Of a DNA stretch of 10,580 nt, positions 1-6,790 are shown piece after piece. Both the position numbers and the translations under genes were made by a program. The stretch is taken from NCBI GenBank assembly GCA_004802705.1, contig SGPL01000841.1, forward strand, positions 1-10,580, read 5' to 3'. This DNA is from Bondarzewia mesenterica. Taxonomy: Eukaryota > Basidiomycota > Agaricomycetes > Russulales > Bondarzewiaceae. Each line of letters starts with the position of its first letter. Positions within the stretch are counted from its first letter, which is position 1. The notes under the pieces were generated by a model that did no database searches, was not told the DNA's origin, and was given only the letters and a program-made list of their open reading frames with translations.

Positions 1-600
1 TGAATCGAGGACTATTTTGATATGTCTATCATATTCATTCTAGGTGTATGAGAATATAAAGATATCATCGAGGTAGATGACACANACAACATTGAGAAGG
101 TCATAGAGAACATCTTGGATGAATGCTTGGAAAGATGTAGGTGCATTAGTGAGATCGTATAGTACGATGAGGTGCTCAAAAGTCTGAGAGGATTCAGAAA
201 GCCATTTTCCACTCATCATCATCTTTAATATGAAGATGGCTTTAAGTGGAGACAAGATCAATAAGAGTAAAGATTTTACACAGCCTTGGACATGATCAAG
301 GAGATCATGCACAAGTGGAATCAGATAGCAGTTCTTCTTAGTAATTGCATTAAGTCTACAGAAATTGACATATAGTTATAAGTTGCTAGTCTTCTTGTGA
401 ATGAATAAGACAAGAGTGATGGTGAAAGATGTTAATTATTGAATGTGTTCTTGTTTAAGATTTGAGTTAATGTGTTCAGCAAGCACATCACATTCTAGTG
501 GAGTGAGCTGATAGAGTGGACCGAAGGGAGGAGATTTTCCATCTTCAAGTTTAATATCCATATCAAAATTGTAGTGTGGCAGCAATTTGTCAAATTATGA
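1..600 (-). pseudogene. Gypsy reverse transcriptase, N-terminal part, pseudogene
   Basis: Reverse transcriptase copies element RNA into cDNA. Seen, in order: FDKLLPHYNFDMDIKLEDGK then SPPFGPLYQLTPLE (about 590-490), VLFIHKK (about 405), a LNAIT block (about 350), FTLIDL with the motif A Asp in a shifted frame (about 280-255), DDEWKMAF (about 222-199), LTNAPTSFQAF (about 160-125), and the catalytic YLDD box at 64-75. Two compensating frameshifts (near 283 and 190) bracket the motif A to DEWKMAF segment. Stops are TAA near 430 and 376, TAA and TGA in the shifted stretch, and TAG just after YLDD. The usual PFGLTNAP has become L-Y-D-LTNAP. YLDD itself is intact. One ambiguous base is at 85. The domain is truncated by the window edge. 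Confidence 0.92.
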
Positions 601-1165
601 TGATGAGAATATAGTGTCAGCGTAGTCAGCATACTTGCATGAGATGGTGTTGATGTGCCCATCTGTTGAAGGTGTGTCATCATCGAGATCATTAGTGAGC
701 ATAGTGGTAGTAGCATTAATGTATGCAAGTGAACTAGTGGGAAGCATGCAGATAAAACAAACTGTGTCAGGATTGGCACACTATGCTTTGCAAAATTTTG
801 ATCCACTGATGATGTGAATGTTCAGTTTGGGTAGTGATAAGATGAGTGGGGGTGAGGAGTGACCATAGCCAATCTAATGCATAAGAGAGAAGAAGAAAGG
901 TGGAGTTGTTCCAGTTGAGTTCATTAGCTCTGTAGAAGCTGAGTTATTAGAAGGTATGATGGAAGACTTGAGTAAAGTAACAGCAGTGTAAATTATATTG
1001 GTGAGATTGAAGCCTATGCTGACAGTGGTAATGGAGTTGAAGTGTAATTGTGAGAGGTTCAATGTAAGACTGAAGCCTTTTGCATGAATAGTGACCAAAT
1101 GAGTTTGTATCAAACCACAGCAGTCGAGAGTGAGATTCATCTTAGCTCAGTCAATGTGAGGGTTA
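601..1165 (-). pseudogene. Gypsy pol linker between protease and RT, pseudogene
   Basis: This frame begins with HNPHID and a TGA at the expected Trp, then MNLTLDCCG..., and is open from 1140 to 874. It continues through TAG stops (near 872 and 781) to KYADYADTIFSSS and a TAA near 596. The final part matches the conserved (Y/F)xDYxDVFS segment that precedes LPPHRxYD in fungal gypsy polyproteins. The central portion (about 1080-700) is Ser/Thr/Asn-rich with no domain I can name. It is in the same frame as most of the RT. Confidence 0.65.
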
Positions 1166-1724
1166 TGTGGACAAGCCAGTCAAGTTCGAGGATAATGGAA
1201 TAATCTACAGAAACAACAGCTAGAGGTAGAATTTTCATATGAGTAAAAACTGATAATAGAGTGATAATGTTCTAAGTGATTAGTCCAAAAGTGATAGGAT
1301 GGTCATCAATCACTATAATGAGTATAGGCACATCCTTGAGATGTTGCAAGAGTAAGTGCCAAGTGGTGAAGTACTTGAAAATATAAGAAGTTTGCACACT
1401 TAAATCAATAAAAGCATAAATCATAATGGGCACATAATTAGGTAGGTTCAAGTGAACAAAGATAAATAAATGGAAAGGAGAGAATAGCATAAGAGCAAAA
1501 GATGCAAAAATAAACTTTAGACTGTTAAAAATGATAAGTACATACACTCTGTTATTTATGCGAGCATACTTAAGTTTCAACGATAGTGCTAATGGTGGTG
1601 AATGTGTCCCATCATCAGCTGGCAACCCTGAGATAAGGAGGAGGCCAGCTAAGCTTTTCTCGAAGGGCCATGTTTATTGGCAGTGGTAGCAATCACTTTT
1701 TTTCTTCTGCTCAGACATGTTGGG
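1166..1724 (-). pseudogene. Gypsy aspartic protease region, pseudogene
   Basis: The retroviral-type aspartic protease cuts Gag-Pol. Seen: an open run from 1625 to 1272 contains VPIMIYAFIDLS, placed like the (A/L)LIDSGA active-site turn, then HLLLQHLKDVPILII and DDHPITFGLIT, which align by eye with the D-G-x-P-I...G-x-I-T part of fungal gypsy proteases. After one TAG (about 1270) the same frame continues through PLAVVSV to IILELDWLV near 1168, the conserved (I/V)LGxDWL block. The next conserved block, HNPHID followed by TGA in place of Trp, is in another frame, placing an indel near 1165. The catalytic D-S-G is D-L-S here (1398-1406), so activity is not expected. The stretch just after the zinc knuckle (about 1620-1460) is low in similarity to anything I know. 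Confidence 0.75.
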
Positions 1725-1766
1725 GCAACTGTTGGTATTGTATCCAAGACCTCCACAATACATGCA
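1725..1766 (-). other. Gypsy nucleocapsid zinc knuckle (CCHC with His replaced by Tyr)
   Basis: Minus-strand translation gives C-M-Y-C-G-G-L-G-Y-N-T-N-S-C, that is C-X2-C-X4-Y-X4-C. The canonical RNA-binding knuckle has His at the Tyr position (codon TAC at 1740-1742; His would be CAC). The frame is one of the two not used by the upstream gag, so an indel lies just before it near 1772, between AQCQ in the gag frame and GLCMYC in this frame. The knuckle is in frame with the protease downstream. Confidence 0.8.
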
Positions 1767-1771
1767 AAGGC

Positions 1772-2752
1772 CTGGCATTGAGCTGTATGCATGGCATCAA
1801 TTTCTATCAGTATACCAAGAAATAGAGTCTCAGTGGATAGAGATGGCATTACAGATATCAGAGGATTATAGTGATATTTTGAGTGAGCAGCCTTAGTATA
1901 GGGTGAGTTAGTAGGCTTATTGATGGCCTTGACCCATTTCTCGATGTCACATTTATGAAGCTCATTGTCAATGTAAACACAAAGCTTAGTATACTCATAT
2001 AAGTCAGCTGGCTTGTCGAGGCAGATGATGAGGTGATTCTTGACCTCATCTTTGAGACCTTCATAGAATTTGACTAACTTGACCTCATCAGCATAAGACA
2101 AATAAGTGCAGATATCATTAAAGTGAGAGAGGTAAGAGTTACATGACCTCATCTATTTGAAGGAGTTGAGTCAGCATATTGTGGAATTCTTTACATTGGG
2201 ATCACCAAAGTGGGCATGAAAGTCCATGAAAAGGGCAGTTCAACTATTGAGAAGTGGGCTTTCGATGCAATGAAGGGCTGTGAACTAGGATTTTGAGAAT
2301 CTGTCCTCTAAGTATGACTGAAGATACCATGCCTTGTCAATATCAATCAGCAGAGAGCTTCGAGATAATGTAATGGTGCTCTCAATCTCATCTAAGAAAG
2401 GTTTGACTTAAGAGGCCTTGCTATTGAATGACTTTAGGTCCTTGAATCGTGCAATGCTTTGAGAAGCAGTCAGATCAGTAGAAATGACAGTGAGAATGAT
2501 AGCAAGAATTGATGCAGCACAGTTGGTGAGTGAAAGGCTTGTAATCTAGAAATGCATAGCTTCTAAAGCTCATCTCATAGCCCTCTAGTTGTCTGTGTGC
2601 ATAACATGCATGGAGCCAACTAATAAGATGGCTCAAGCTATGTCTGAGTACTCCCTCTAAGTCAGTGCAAGGGGAGCCTAATATATAAGGGGAGGAGAGG
2701 CCTTCTCCATTGTTGGGTTATCAGAAGTAGAAGTGGGTTGACTTCCAGGCAT
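1772..2752 (-). pseudogene. Gypsy Gag (capsid) polyprotein, pseudogene
   Basis: Gag forms the particle that packages element RNA. Chosen start: ATG at 2750-2752 (MPGSQPTSTS), the first ATG followed by a low-complexity S/T/P leader typical of fungal Gags; upstream in-frame ATGs exist to 2869. One frame stays recognisable for about 325 codons. Landmarks are SIARFKDLKSF (about 2460-2425), DKAWYLQSYLEDRF (about 2340-2297), a HFGDPN block near 2210, and the retrotransposon gag signature FYEGLKDEVKNHL near 2070-2030, followed by YIDNELHK. Eleven in-frame stops interrupt it (six TAG, four TGA, one TAA) with no frameshift until the zinc knuckle. Most stops fall where relatives would have Gln, Arg or Trp, for example a TGA at the Trp of the SW-T-ALF block. 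The longest open run is 1649-2152. Family assignment is strong; function is lost. Confidence 0.88.
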
Positions 2753-2879
2753 CTTAGCTAAAGAGCTAGTGGGATCAAGTAAAGACATAGGATGGGGAAG
2801 TATGTGAGTGAGCAAAGTGTGAGCAGATAAAGGTGAGAGCATTTGCAAAAAAGCAAGAGTGTTGTGCATCAATAGAGAT
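2753..2879 (-). other. Gypsy leader between LTR and gag
   Basis: This pyrimidine-rich stretch is open in the gag frame up to 2872, including ATGs at 2867-2869, 2840 and 2786. The translation is Leu/His/Ser-rich and has no recognisable domain, as expected of C/T-rich untranslated DNA, which rarely contains stop codons. I place the gag start downstream at 2752, but an earlier start cannot be excluded. Confidence 0.35.
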
Positions 2880-3185
2880 TAGATAAGCAAGATAAAAAAG
2901 TCTGATTGATCGAATCAAACTATAATAGGAAAGGCCTAGCTTGAAAGTAGAAGGCATGCGAGGAGAATTGAGTGAAGGGAGATTTATTACTGGGGTTGAT
3001 TTAATGAGCTAACTAGATACACAAGAAGCAGTTTATATACCTGAAAACAATAGTTCTTGAGGAGAATGAAAGGAGAATGAGAATGGAGAAAAGGACGGAG
3101 TGATACAGGAGTGCAGATACAAAAGAGTGGAGTCCAATAGAATGGAATAAAAAGTGAAAAAATAAACAGCATCCAATAATGAGCA
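2880..3185 (-). repeat. Probable gypsy 5' LTR (left boundary uncertain)
   Basis: Seen: on the minus strand the segment opens with TGCTCATTATTGG at 3185, is strongly pyrimidine-rich, and contains a TATA-like box at 3032-3039 about 150 bp in. Gag starts some 130 bp past its left end. This fits an LTR with U3, promoter and R-U5 parts. I cannot fix the downstream CA end, because the matching 3' LTR is outside the window. No clear primer-binding site starting with TGG is visible between 3000 and gag. A purine tract (3186-3198) sits immediately outside the TG end, which is normal for a 3' LTR but unexpected for a 5' one. The left end at 2880 is an estimate. Confidence 0.5.
3032..3039 (-). promoter_or_regulatory. 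TATA-like box in the gypsy LTR
   Basis: Minus-strand TATATAAA lies in a long C/T-rich context upstream of gag. Pyrimidine-rich stretches around a TATA box are common in fungal LTR promoters. Position about 280 bp upstream of the gag ATG fits a transcript start in the LTR. No transcription evidence is available from the sequence. Confidence 0.4.
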
Positions 3186-3690
3186 CCCCTTCTCCCTAGG
3201 CTTATATGCTACTATTTTTGCCTTTTAGTTTCAAATCCCAATCCTCCACTGTTTCTATCTATTTGTGATCTCTTACAATCTCTCTTGAACTTTTATGAAC
3301 TTTTGTGATCTCACCTCATCTTATCCTTTTGACTTTTGATCACAAGATTCATCAGTGTCAATGCTCTAGGCCTTCTTAATGTATTGGACCTCTAAGAGCT
3401 ACAGTGCTGAGTGACAGCCAAGCTATTCCATTCAGCTCAATTATTTTCAGTATACTCGGCTGACCATCTGCAATATCGCCATCAATCTGTTCTGATTTGA
3501 TATCACTTAAACAACTTGCTCATCTGTTCTAATAGTTTCTTGCATGTGTTTATCAGTTAAGCTGCAGCATACCTATTGGCTTCACCAGATTACCTTTTAT
3601 CTTTCGATGTCACATGCCTTCACTTCCTTTTAAACCTTTGCTAAATTACTGATGATATGCTAGCAGTGTCTTTAGGAGGGAAAATTAACC
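3186..3690. other. Non-coding block, purine-rich on the minus strand, PPT-like end
   Basis: No frame is open for more than about 30 codons on either strand and I recognise no domain. The minus strand is purine-rich throughout and ends at 3198-3186 in AGGGAGAAGGGG, directly followed by the TG of the LTR at 3185. That is the arrangement of internal region, polypurine tract and 3' LTR. The block could be the tail of a second, decayed element or an inserted fragment. Its two edges (TTCTCCCT at 3190-3197 and AGGGAAAA-like at about 3677-3684) are roughly inverted, but I see no target-site duplication. Confidence 0.35.
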
Positions 3691-4450
3691 AAAAGAACCA
3701 CTAAAACATGTAAGTGAGCAAGAACATCAAAGGTCTCTGACTAGGAATCTCAATGAGTGAGCAAAGTGACAGCAACAACAATAACAAAAGGGGAAACGTG
3801 CAATGATAACATAAAGCAAGTGGATAAACACGAGCTTCGGGCAAGTTTGAGGTATCGGCGTATACGAGCGTGTGATATTTTGATGAGTGGGCAAATGAAA
3901 AGAGCCCATTAAGGTGGGGCTGTGAGAGTGAGTTATAAGGACAAGAATAAAGATGAAGATGAAGGCTATAATGAAGGTAAAGGTGATGAGCTATATGAAC
4001 CACCCATGATTATGAGGTGAGCTTGAAGTGTCTTACACTCAAGGCAAACTAAAATGCCTATTCTGAGGGATAAAGCAAACTTGTATTTGTAAGCACAATA
4101 GTACGCGGTATAAGACTGAGTGGTGAGAGAATCATATGTAAATAGCTACAAGCTAACATGACTGATGCAGAATCACAGTCGCATGATCGGGCATCCGTTC
4201 CAATTAGTAAAGTAGATGGGAACTGAGAGAGAGTGTGAGAGTGATGAGCACAGATACAATAGAAGAGAAAAGTAAACAAGTCACAAAAAATATAGAGGTT
4301 GTGTTGAACAACCCCTAGAAATATGCGAGGTATGAGCAGCTGTTGTACACAATAAATACAGAGGTAAGGAGGAAATGGGTGAGCTAGCTTCAGGAGTTGT
4401 ACGATGCATTCAGAAATAAAAGAAAACAGCTGATTATGACTCAAGTGATC
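3691..4450. other. Non-coding block, pyrimidine-rich on the minus strand
   Basis: The minus strand is C/T-rich and therefore open for long runs (for example 4444-4058 and 4003-3701), but the translations are Ser/Leu/His/Tyr/Cys-rich with no domain. Composition resembles the LTR at 2880-3185, so an LTR or leader remnant is possible; I could not align the two. A 17-bp imperfectly palindromic patch (GGTTG, 7 bases, CAACC) lies at about 4297-4313. Function unknown. Confidence 0.35.
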
Positions 4451-4803
4451 CAGTGACAGTCCTAGCTTTTTAGCCGCTTGCGTTCTATCAGCTATTTATT
4501 ATGAAATGTCAGGCGATATCTCACACTCTGAGTTGGCTAATCCTGTGCTATCATTCTATTGCACACTCCAGTGTAGCATTCTTGAGAGGAAAGCCGAGGG
4601 CTATAGGGGATGAAATAGAGTCATAAAATAGTGGGCTATGCACTTAAGGTATAATGGGGCATATCACCAGTCACTGTGCATGCCTGTTTCTATTTTTCCT
4701 TTCACTCCTCCTCCTCTGATTTTGCCCTTCTTTGCCCATTCTCTACCTTAGTCATACAATGTTCACCATATATTTCAGACTCCCATTTTCACTCTCTGCT
4801 CAG

Positions 4804-4810
4804 TATATAA
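4804..4810 (+). promoter_or_regulatory. TATA-like box in the pyrimidine-rich block
   Basis: TATATAA sits in the context CTCAGTATATAAGCTATG after about 130 bp of C/T-rich sequence. The surroundings resemble, at motif level only, the TATA context of the gypsy LTR on the other strand. No open reading frame follows, so a transcript from here would be non-coding or belong to a lost element. Confidence 0.25.
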
Positions 4811-4878
4811 GCTATGCTACATTACTGTGAAATATTAGATCAGTCTCTAGACTTCAGACCTCATTTTACTTATGCAAA

Positions 4879-4929
4879 CTATGACTATAACTGTGACCTA
4901 TGAACTATGACCTTCGACTTTGCTATGAC
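4879..4929 (+). repeat. Degenerate CTATGAC heptamer cluster
   Basis: CTATGAC or one-mismatch variants start at 4879, 4891 (CTGTGAC), 4898 (CTATGAA), 4905 and 4923, about 70-120 bp downstream of the TATA-like box. Three copies are directly adjacent. Role unknown. Confidence 0.55.
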
Positions 4930-5375
4930 TTGTTACTATCTTGGTGACTTCATCTCATCGACATCACTCATACATCTCTGTCATCATGTTTCATCTCTAT
5001 ATTCTATCTATTCTCCTATTTAATAACATCTCAGACCTTTGCTCATAATATCGCATTGACTTCACACCTTATCGGAATATCACTCTGACATCACACCCAA
5101 TCACATGCTCTTATTCATCTTTTATACCTATTCACTCACACATCTGTATCTTTACAGTAGACATCTACTCAACTTGCCCTCTTGCACATCACCTGTGGTG
5201 TCTTTTAGGGTGTTGTTTCTCCCTTAAGGGCATTGTGAGTATATCACTAGATCATATGGACATCTCCTAGCCTTTCCCCTTATAAAAAAGCTAAAAATAT
5301 ATGCAGAAATGTGATTTTTTCTTAAAATGAATTAGCTATATCTCAATTAATACTGCATTAATTTTGATTTTGATT

Positions 5376-5392
5376 GCAGATTTATAATCTGC
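5376..5392. other. Short hairpin in array unit 1
   Basis: GCAGAT, five bases, ATCTGC: a perfect 6-bp inverted repeat. On the minus strand it directly follows TTGATGAG. The same hairpin position recurs in units 2 and 3. Confidence 0.6.
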
Positions 5393-5520
5393 TCATCAAT
5401 AGCTTTTAGATGATATTTCATCGGAGAAAGACATAGACATCTCAAAATGAGCTATTGTTAACTTTTGCTAATAAAACATTAATACCTCAGCCAATACTAC
5501 ACTAATTTTGATTCTGTTTT

Positions 5521-5558
5521 CAGATCTATCATCTGCTCATCAGTAGCTTTCAGATGAT
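5521..5558. other. Overlapping inverted repeats in array unit 2
   Basis: CAGAT (5521-5525) pairs with ATCTG (5531-5535), and the longer ATCATCTG (5528-5535) pairs perfectly with CAGATGAT (5551-5558) across a 15-base loop. The two pairings share one strand and exclude each other. The loop carries CTGATGAG on the minus strand. Confidence 0.6.
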
Positions 5559-5670
5559 ACCTTTGTTGGAGAAAGACAAGGTCATCTTACAATGAGCTAT
5601 TTTTAGCTTTTATCAACAAAACAAAAAATACCTTAGCTAATACTGCATCAATTTTGATTCTGTTTTTTTT

Positions 5671-5709
5671 AGATTCATCATCTGCTCATCAGTAGCTTTT
5701 AGATGATAC
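5671..5709. other. Overlapping inverted repeats in array unit 3
   Basis: AGAT (5671-5674) pairs with ATCT (5680-5683) across five bases, as in units 1 and 2. The longer outer pairing keeps seven of eight bases, the exception being a G opposite T. The minus strand again has CTGATGAG in the loop. Confidence 0.55.
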
Positions 5710-5891
5710 CTTCATCAGGAAAAACCAAGGTTATTGCTCGATGACTTATTTTTAACTTAGGATACAAAAACAACAGTATCTCAACTACTACTATACTAAT
5801 TTTGATTTTGATTTTAACTTATAGATATCTTTATCAAGGGCTTCTATGTAGAAATATAGATAAAATACAATCACATTATGTCTGATTATAA

Positions 5892-6166
5892 TGTCATCAA
5901 TAGTTGTTGAGCTGTAGAGATGATACAAACTCAGTCGTGTATAAAGATGACTCATATTAAGGACTATAGCTACTTGTAGAGACAATACAGACTAGTACAG
6001 GTGTTAGCTACAGTTGAGCAACAATATAAATAAGAGGCTCATCTCAGTCGTGTATAAAGATAACTGAGAGAGAAGCAAAAACATGTGTCTAAATACATCG
6101 CAATCTTAAGTCATGTGACCGAGTCACAATTCTGCTACAAATATATATTATACAGCCTCTATCACA
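5892..6166 (-). repeat. Probable copia 3' LTR (boundaries uncertain)
   Basis: It starts just after the pol stop and purine tract. A TG start fits at 6166 (TGTGATAGAGG), though the purine tract itself ends four bases earlier, at 6170. Possible CA ends are at 5905 (CTCAACA) or 5892 (GATGACA), giving 262-275 bp. It contains a 23-bp direct repeat (5930-5952 and 6043-6065) and AT-rich TATA-like stretches near 6140 and 6028. The matching 5' LTR is outside the window, so the ends cannot be confirmed. Confidence 0.55.
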
Positions 6167-6176
6167 ATAATCCCCC
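6167..6176 (-). other. Copia polypurine tract
   Basis: The minus strand reads GGGGGATTAT directly after the TA of the pol stop codon. A purine run at the pol/LTR junction primes plus-strand DNA synthesis in LTR elements. The stop codon overlapping the tract is a compact arrangement seen in copia elements. Confidence 0.6.
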
Positions 6177-6790
6177 TAGGCTGCTACACTGAGAAAAATA
6201 AGGTGTTTGAGGAGGATGGGCACTGTGAGGGCCTTCGTGAAAATGTCTGCTAAATTATTCTTACTCACAACATGCACGATATTGATCTCTTTCTCTTGCA
6301 TGACATCTCACAACTAGTGGTACTGCACACACATGTGCTAAACATGTGAAAAAGTGAATGATTTCTTGGCCAATGACTCACTGCCACTGTTGTCCATGTG
6401 GAGCACTATTGGTGGAGTAATGGGCAGTAGAACATCGGCCATGAACTTATCATACCACATCATAGTTTGATTAGCATGGACAGCTATAATGTATTCTGCT
6501 TCAGTCATGATGATGACAATAATGTCCTGGCAATGAGAGCTTCAGAATACTGGGCCATCAGTGAGAATTATGACCTAACCATAAGAAGAGTGACCAGTGT
6601 CGAGGCAGTCAGGGTGGAATGAATCAGAATATAGAGTTGGTTGAAGAGAAAGAGGGAATGGTGCAGTGGTACTAGTGTAATAGTAGGTGATACCATAGTT
6701 TAGTGTTCCTTTGATGTACCACAATATGTGCTTTAATATGTGCTAATGTTCTATGTCTAGATTTGCCTTGAAGCTACCAAGTTACTAGAC
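6176..6790 (-). pseudogene. Copia RNase H and C-terminus of Pol, pseudogene
   Basis: RNase H degrades the RNA strand during reverse transcription. One frame, the same as 6785-7143, is recognisable to its terminal TAG. Landmarks: LKHILWYIKGT (about 6733-6701), LYSDS with the first catalytic Asp (6623-6625), a SSYG block, MTEAEYI with the catalytic Glu (6494-6496), HMDNSGS with Asp (6392-6394), EINIVHVVSKNNLADIFTKAL (split here as NIVHVVSKNN then LADIFTKAL, about 6285-6225), then a short tail. Eight in-frame stops occur (five TAG, one TAA, two TGA); the TGA before SSHC stands where relatives have Trp. No frameshift is seen. Visible catalytic residues are intact, unlike those of the RT. Confidence 0.9.

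Larger units (their letters stand above)
1..3185 (-). mobile_element. Ty3/gypsy LTR retrotransposon, 5' part, degenerate, truncated by window edge
   Basis: Seen: on the minus strand a probable LTR, gag, zinc knuckle, protease and reverse transcriptase follow each other in the order typical of Ty3/gypsy elements. RT stands directly after protease and its linker, with no integrase between, which separates it from the copia element to the right. Coding parts lie in three frames: gag in one, zinc knuckle and protease in a second, linker and RT in a third with a short excursion. Frame changes fall near 1772, 1165, 283 and 190. The window ends about 20 codons past the YLDD box, so RNase H, integrase and the 3' LTR are not visible. 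Known: such elements replicate by reverse transcription in cytoplasmic particles. Inferred: this copy is non-autonomous because stops interrupt gag and pol throughout. Confidence 0.9.
4451..5309. other. Non-coding block, pyrimidine-rich on the plus strand, possible LTR or promoter remnant
   Basis: No supportable gene. Composition flips relative to 3691-4450: here the plus strand is C/T-rich, especially 4680-5200. It contains a TATA-like box at 4804-4810 and downstream CTATGAC-like heptamers at 4879-4929. A purine-rich patch near 4590-4609 precedes a TG. A 10-bp palindrome CCCTTAAGGG lies at 5221-5230, and CACC-TGT-GGTG near 5190. These fit a plus-oriented LTR or promoter remnant, but I found no paired LTR, clear ends or primer site. 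Confidence 0.3.
5310..5880. repeat. Tandem array, about 3.5 units of 144-148 bp
   Basis: The phrase AATTTTGATT recurs at 5360, 5504, 5650 and 5798, giving periods of 144, 146 and 148 bp. After each of the first three comes a conserved core with ATCTGCTCATCA(A/G)TAGCTTT and (T/C)AGATGATA. The second half of each unit (AATGAGCTATT..., then AATACCT...) is more diverged. By eye the core of units 2 and 3 is about 90% identical and their second halves clearly less. Unit 4 keeps its first part and then becomes strongly diverged up to the copia LTR. Sequence before 5360 looks like the end of a further partial unit. No reading frame is maintained. Confidence 0.85.

Noticed and set aside
2752..3000. 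Primer-binding site for the gypsy element
   Set aside because: No TGG is present between the LTR and gag on the minus strand. A patch containing ATTCGAT near 2915 looks a little like a tRNA T-arm complement, but its stems do not pair.
3186..3690. C-terminal chromodomain or pol tail of a second gypsy element on the minus strand
   Set aside because: A Lys/Arg-rich frame can be read, but it has about 12 stops in 165 codons, no better than chance in AT-rich DNA, and no recognisable chromodomain residues.
4058..4444. 128-codon open frame on the minus strand (also 3701-4003, 2987-3172, 3727-3909)
   Set aside because: The strand is strongly C/T-rich, so stop codons are rare by composition. The translations are Ser/Leu/His/Tyr/Cys-rich, have no domain and show no link to the element genes.
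5528..5558. Functional hammerhead ribozyme
   Set aside because: Only CTGATGAG and a stem-II-like hairpin are visible. I looked for stem I and stem III pairing and an NUH cleavage site upstream and downstream, and found none that fits.
5310..5880. CRISPR array
   Set aside because: The repeated unit is about 146 bp with gradual divergence and no short identical repeats separated by unique spacers. The context is eukaryotic retrotransposons.
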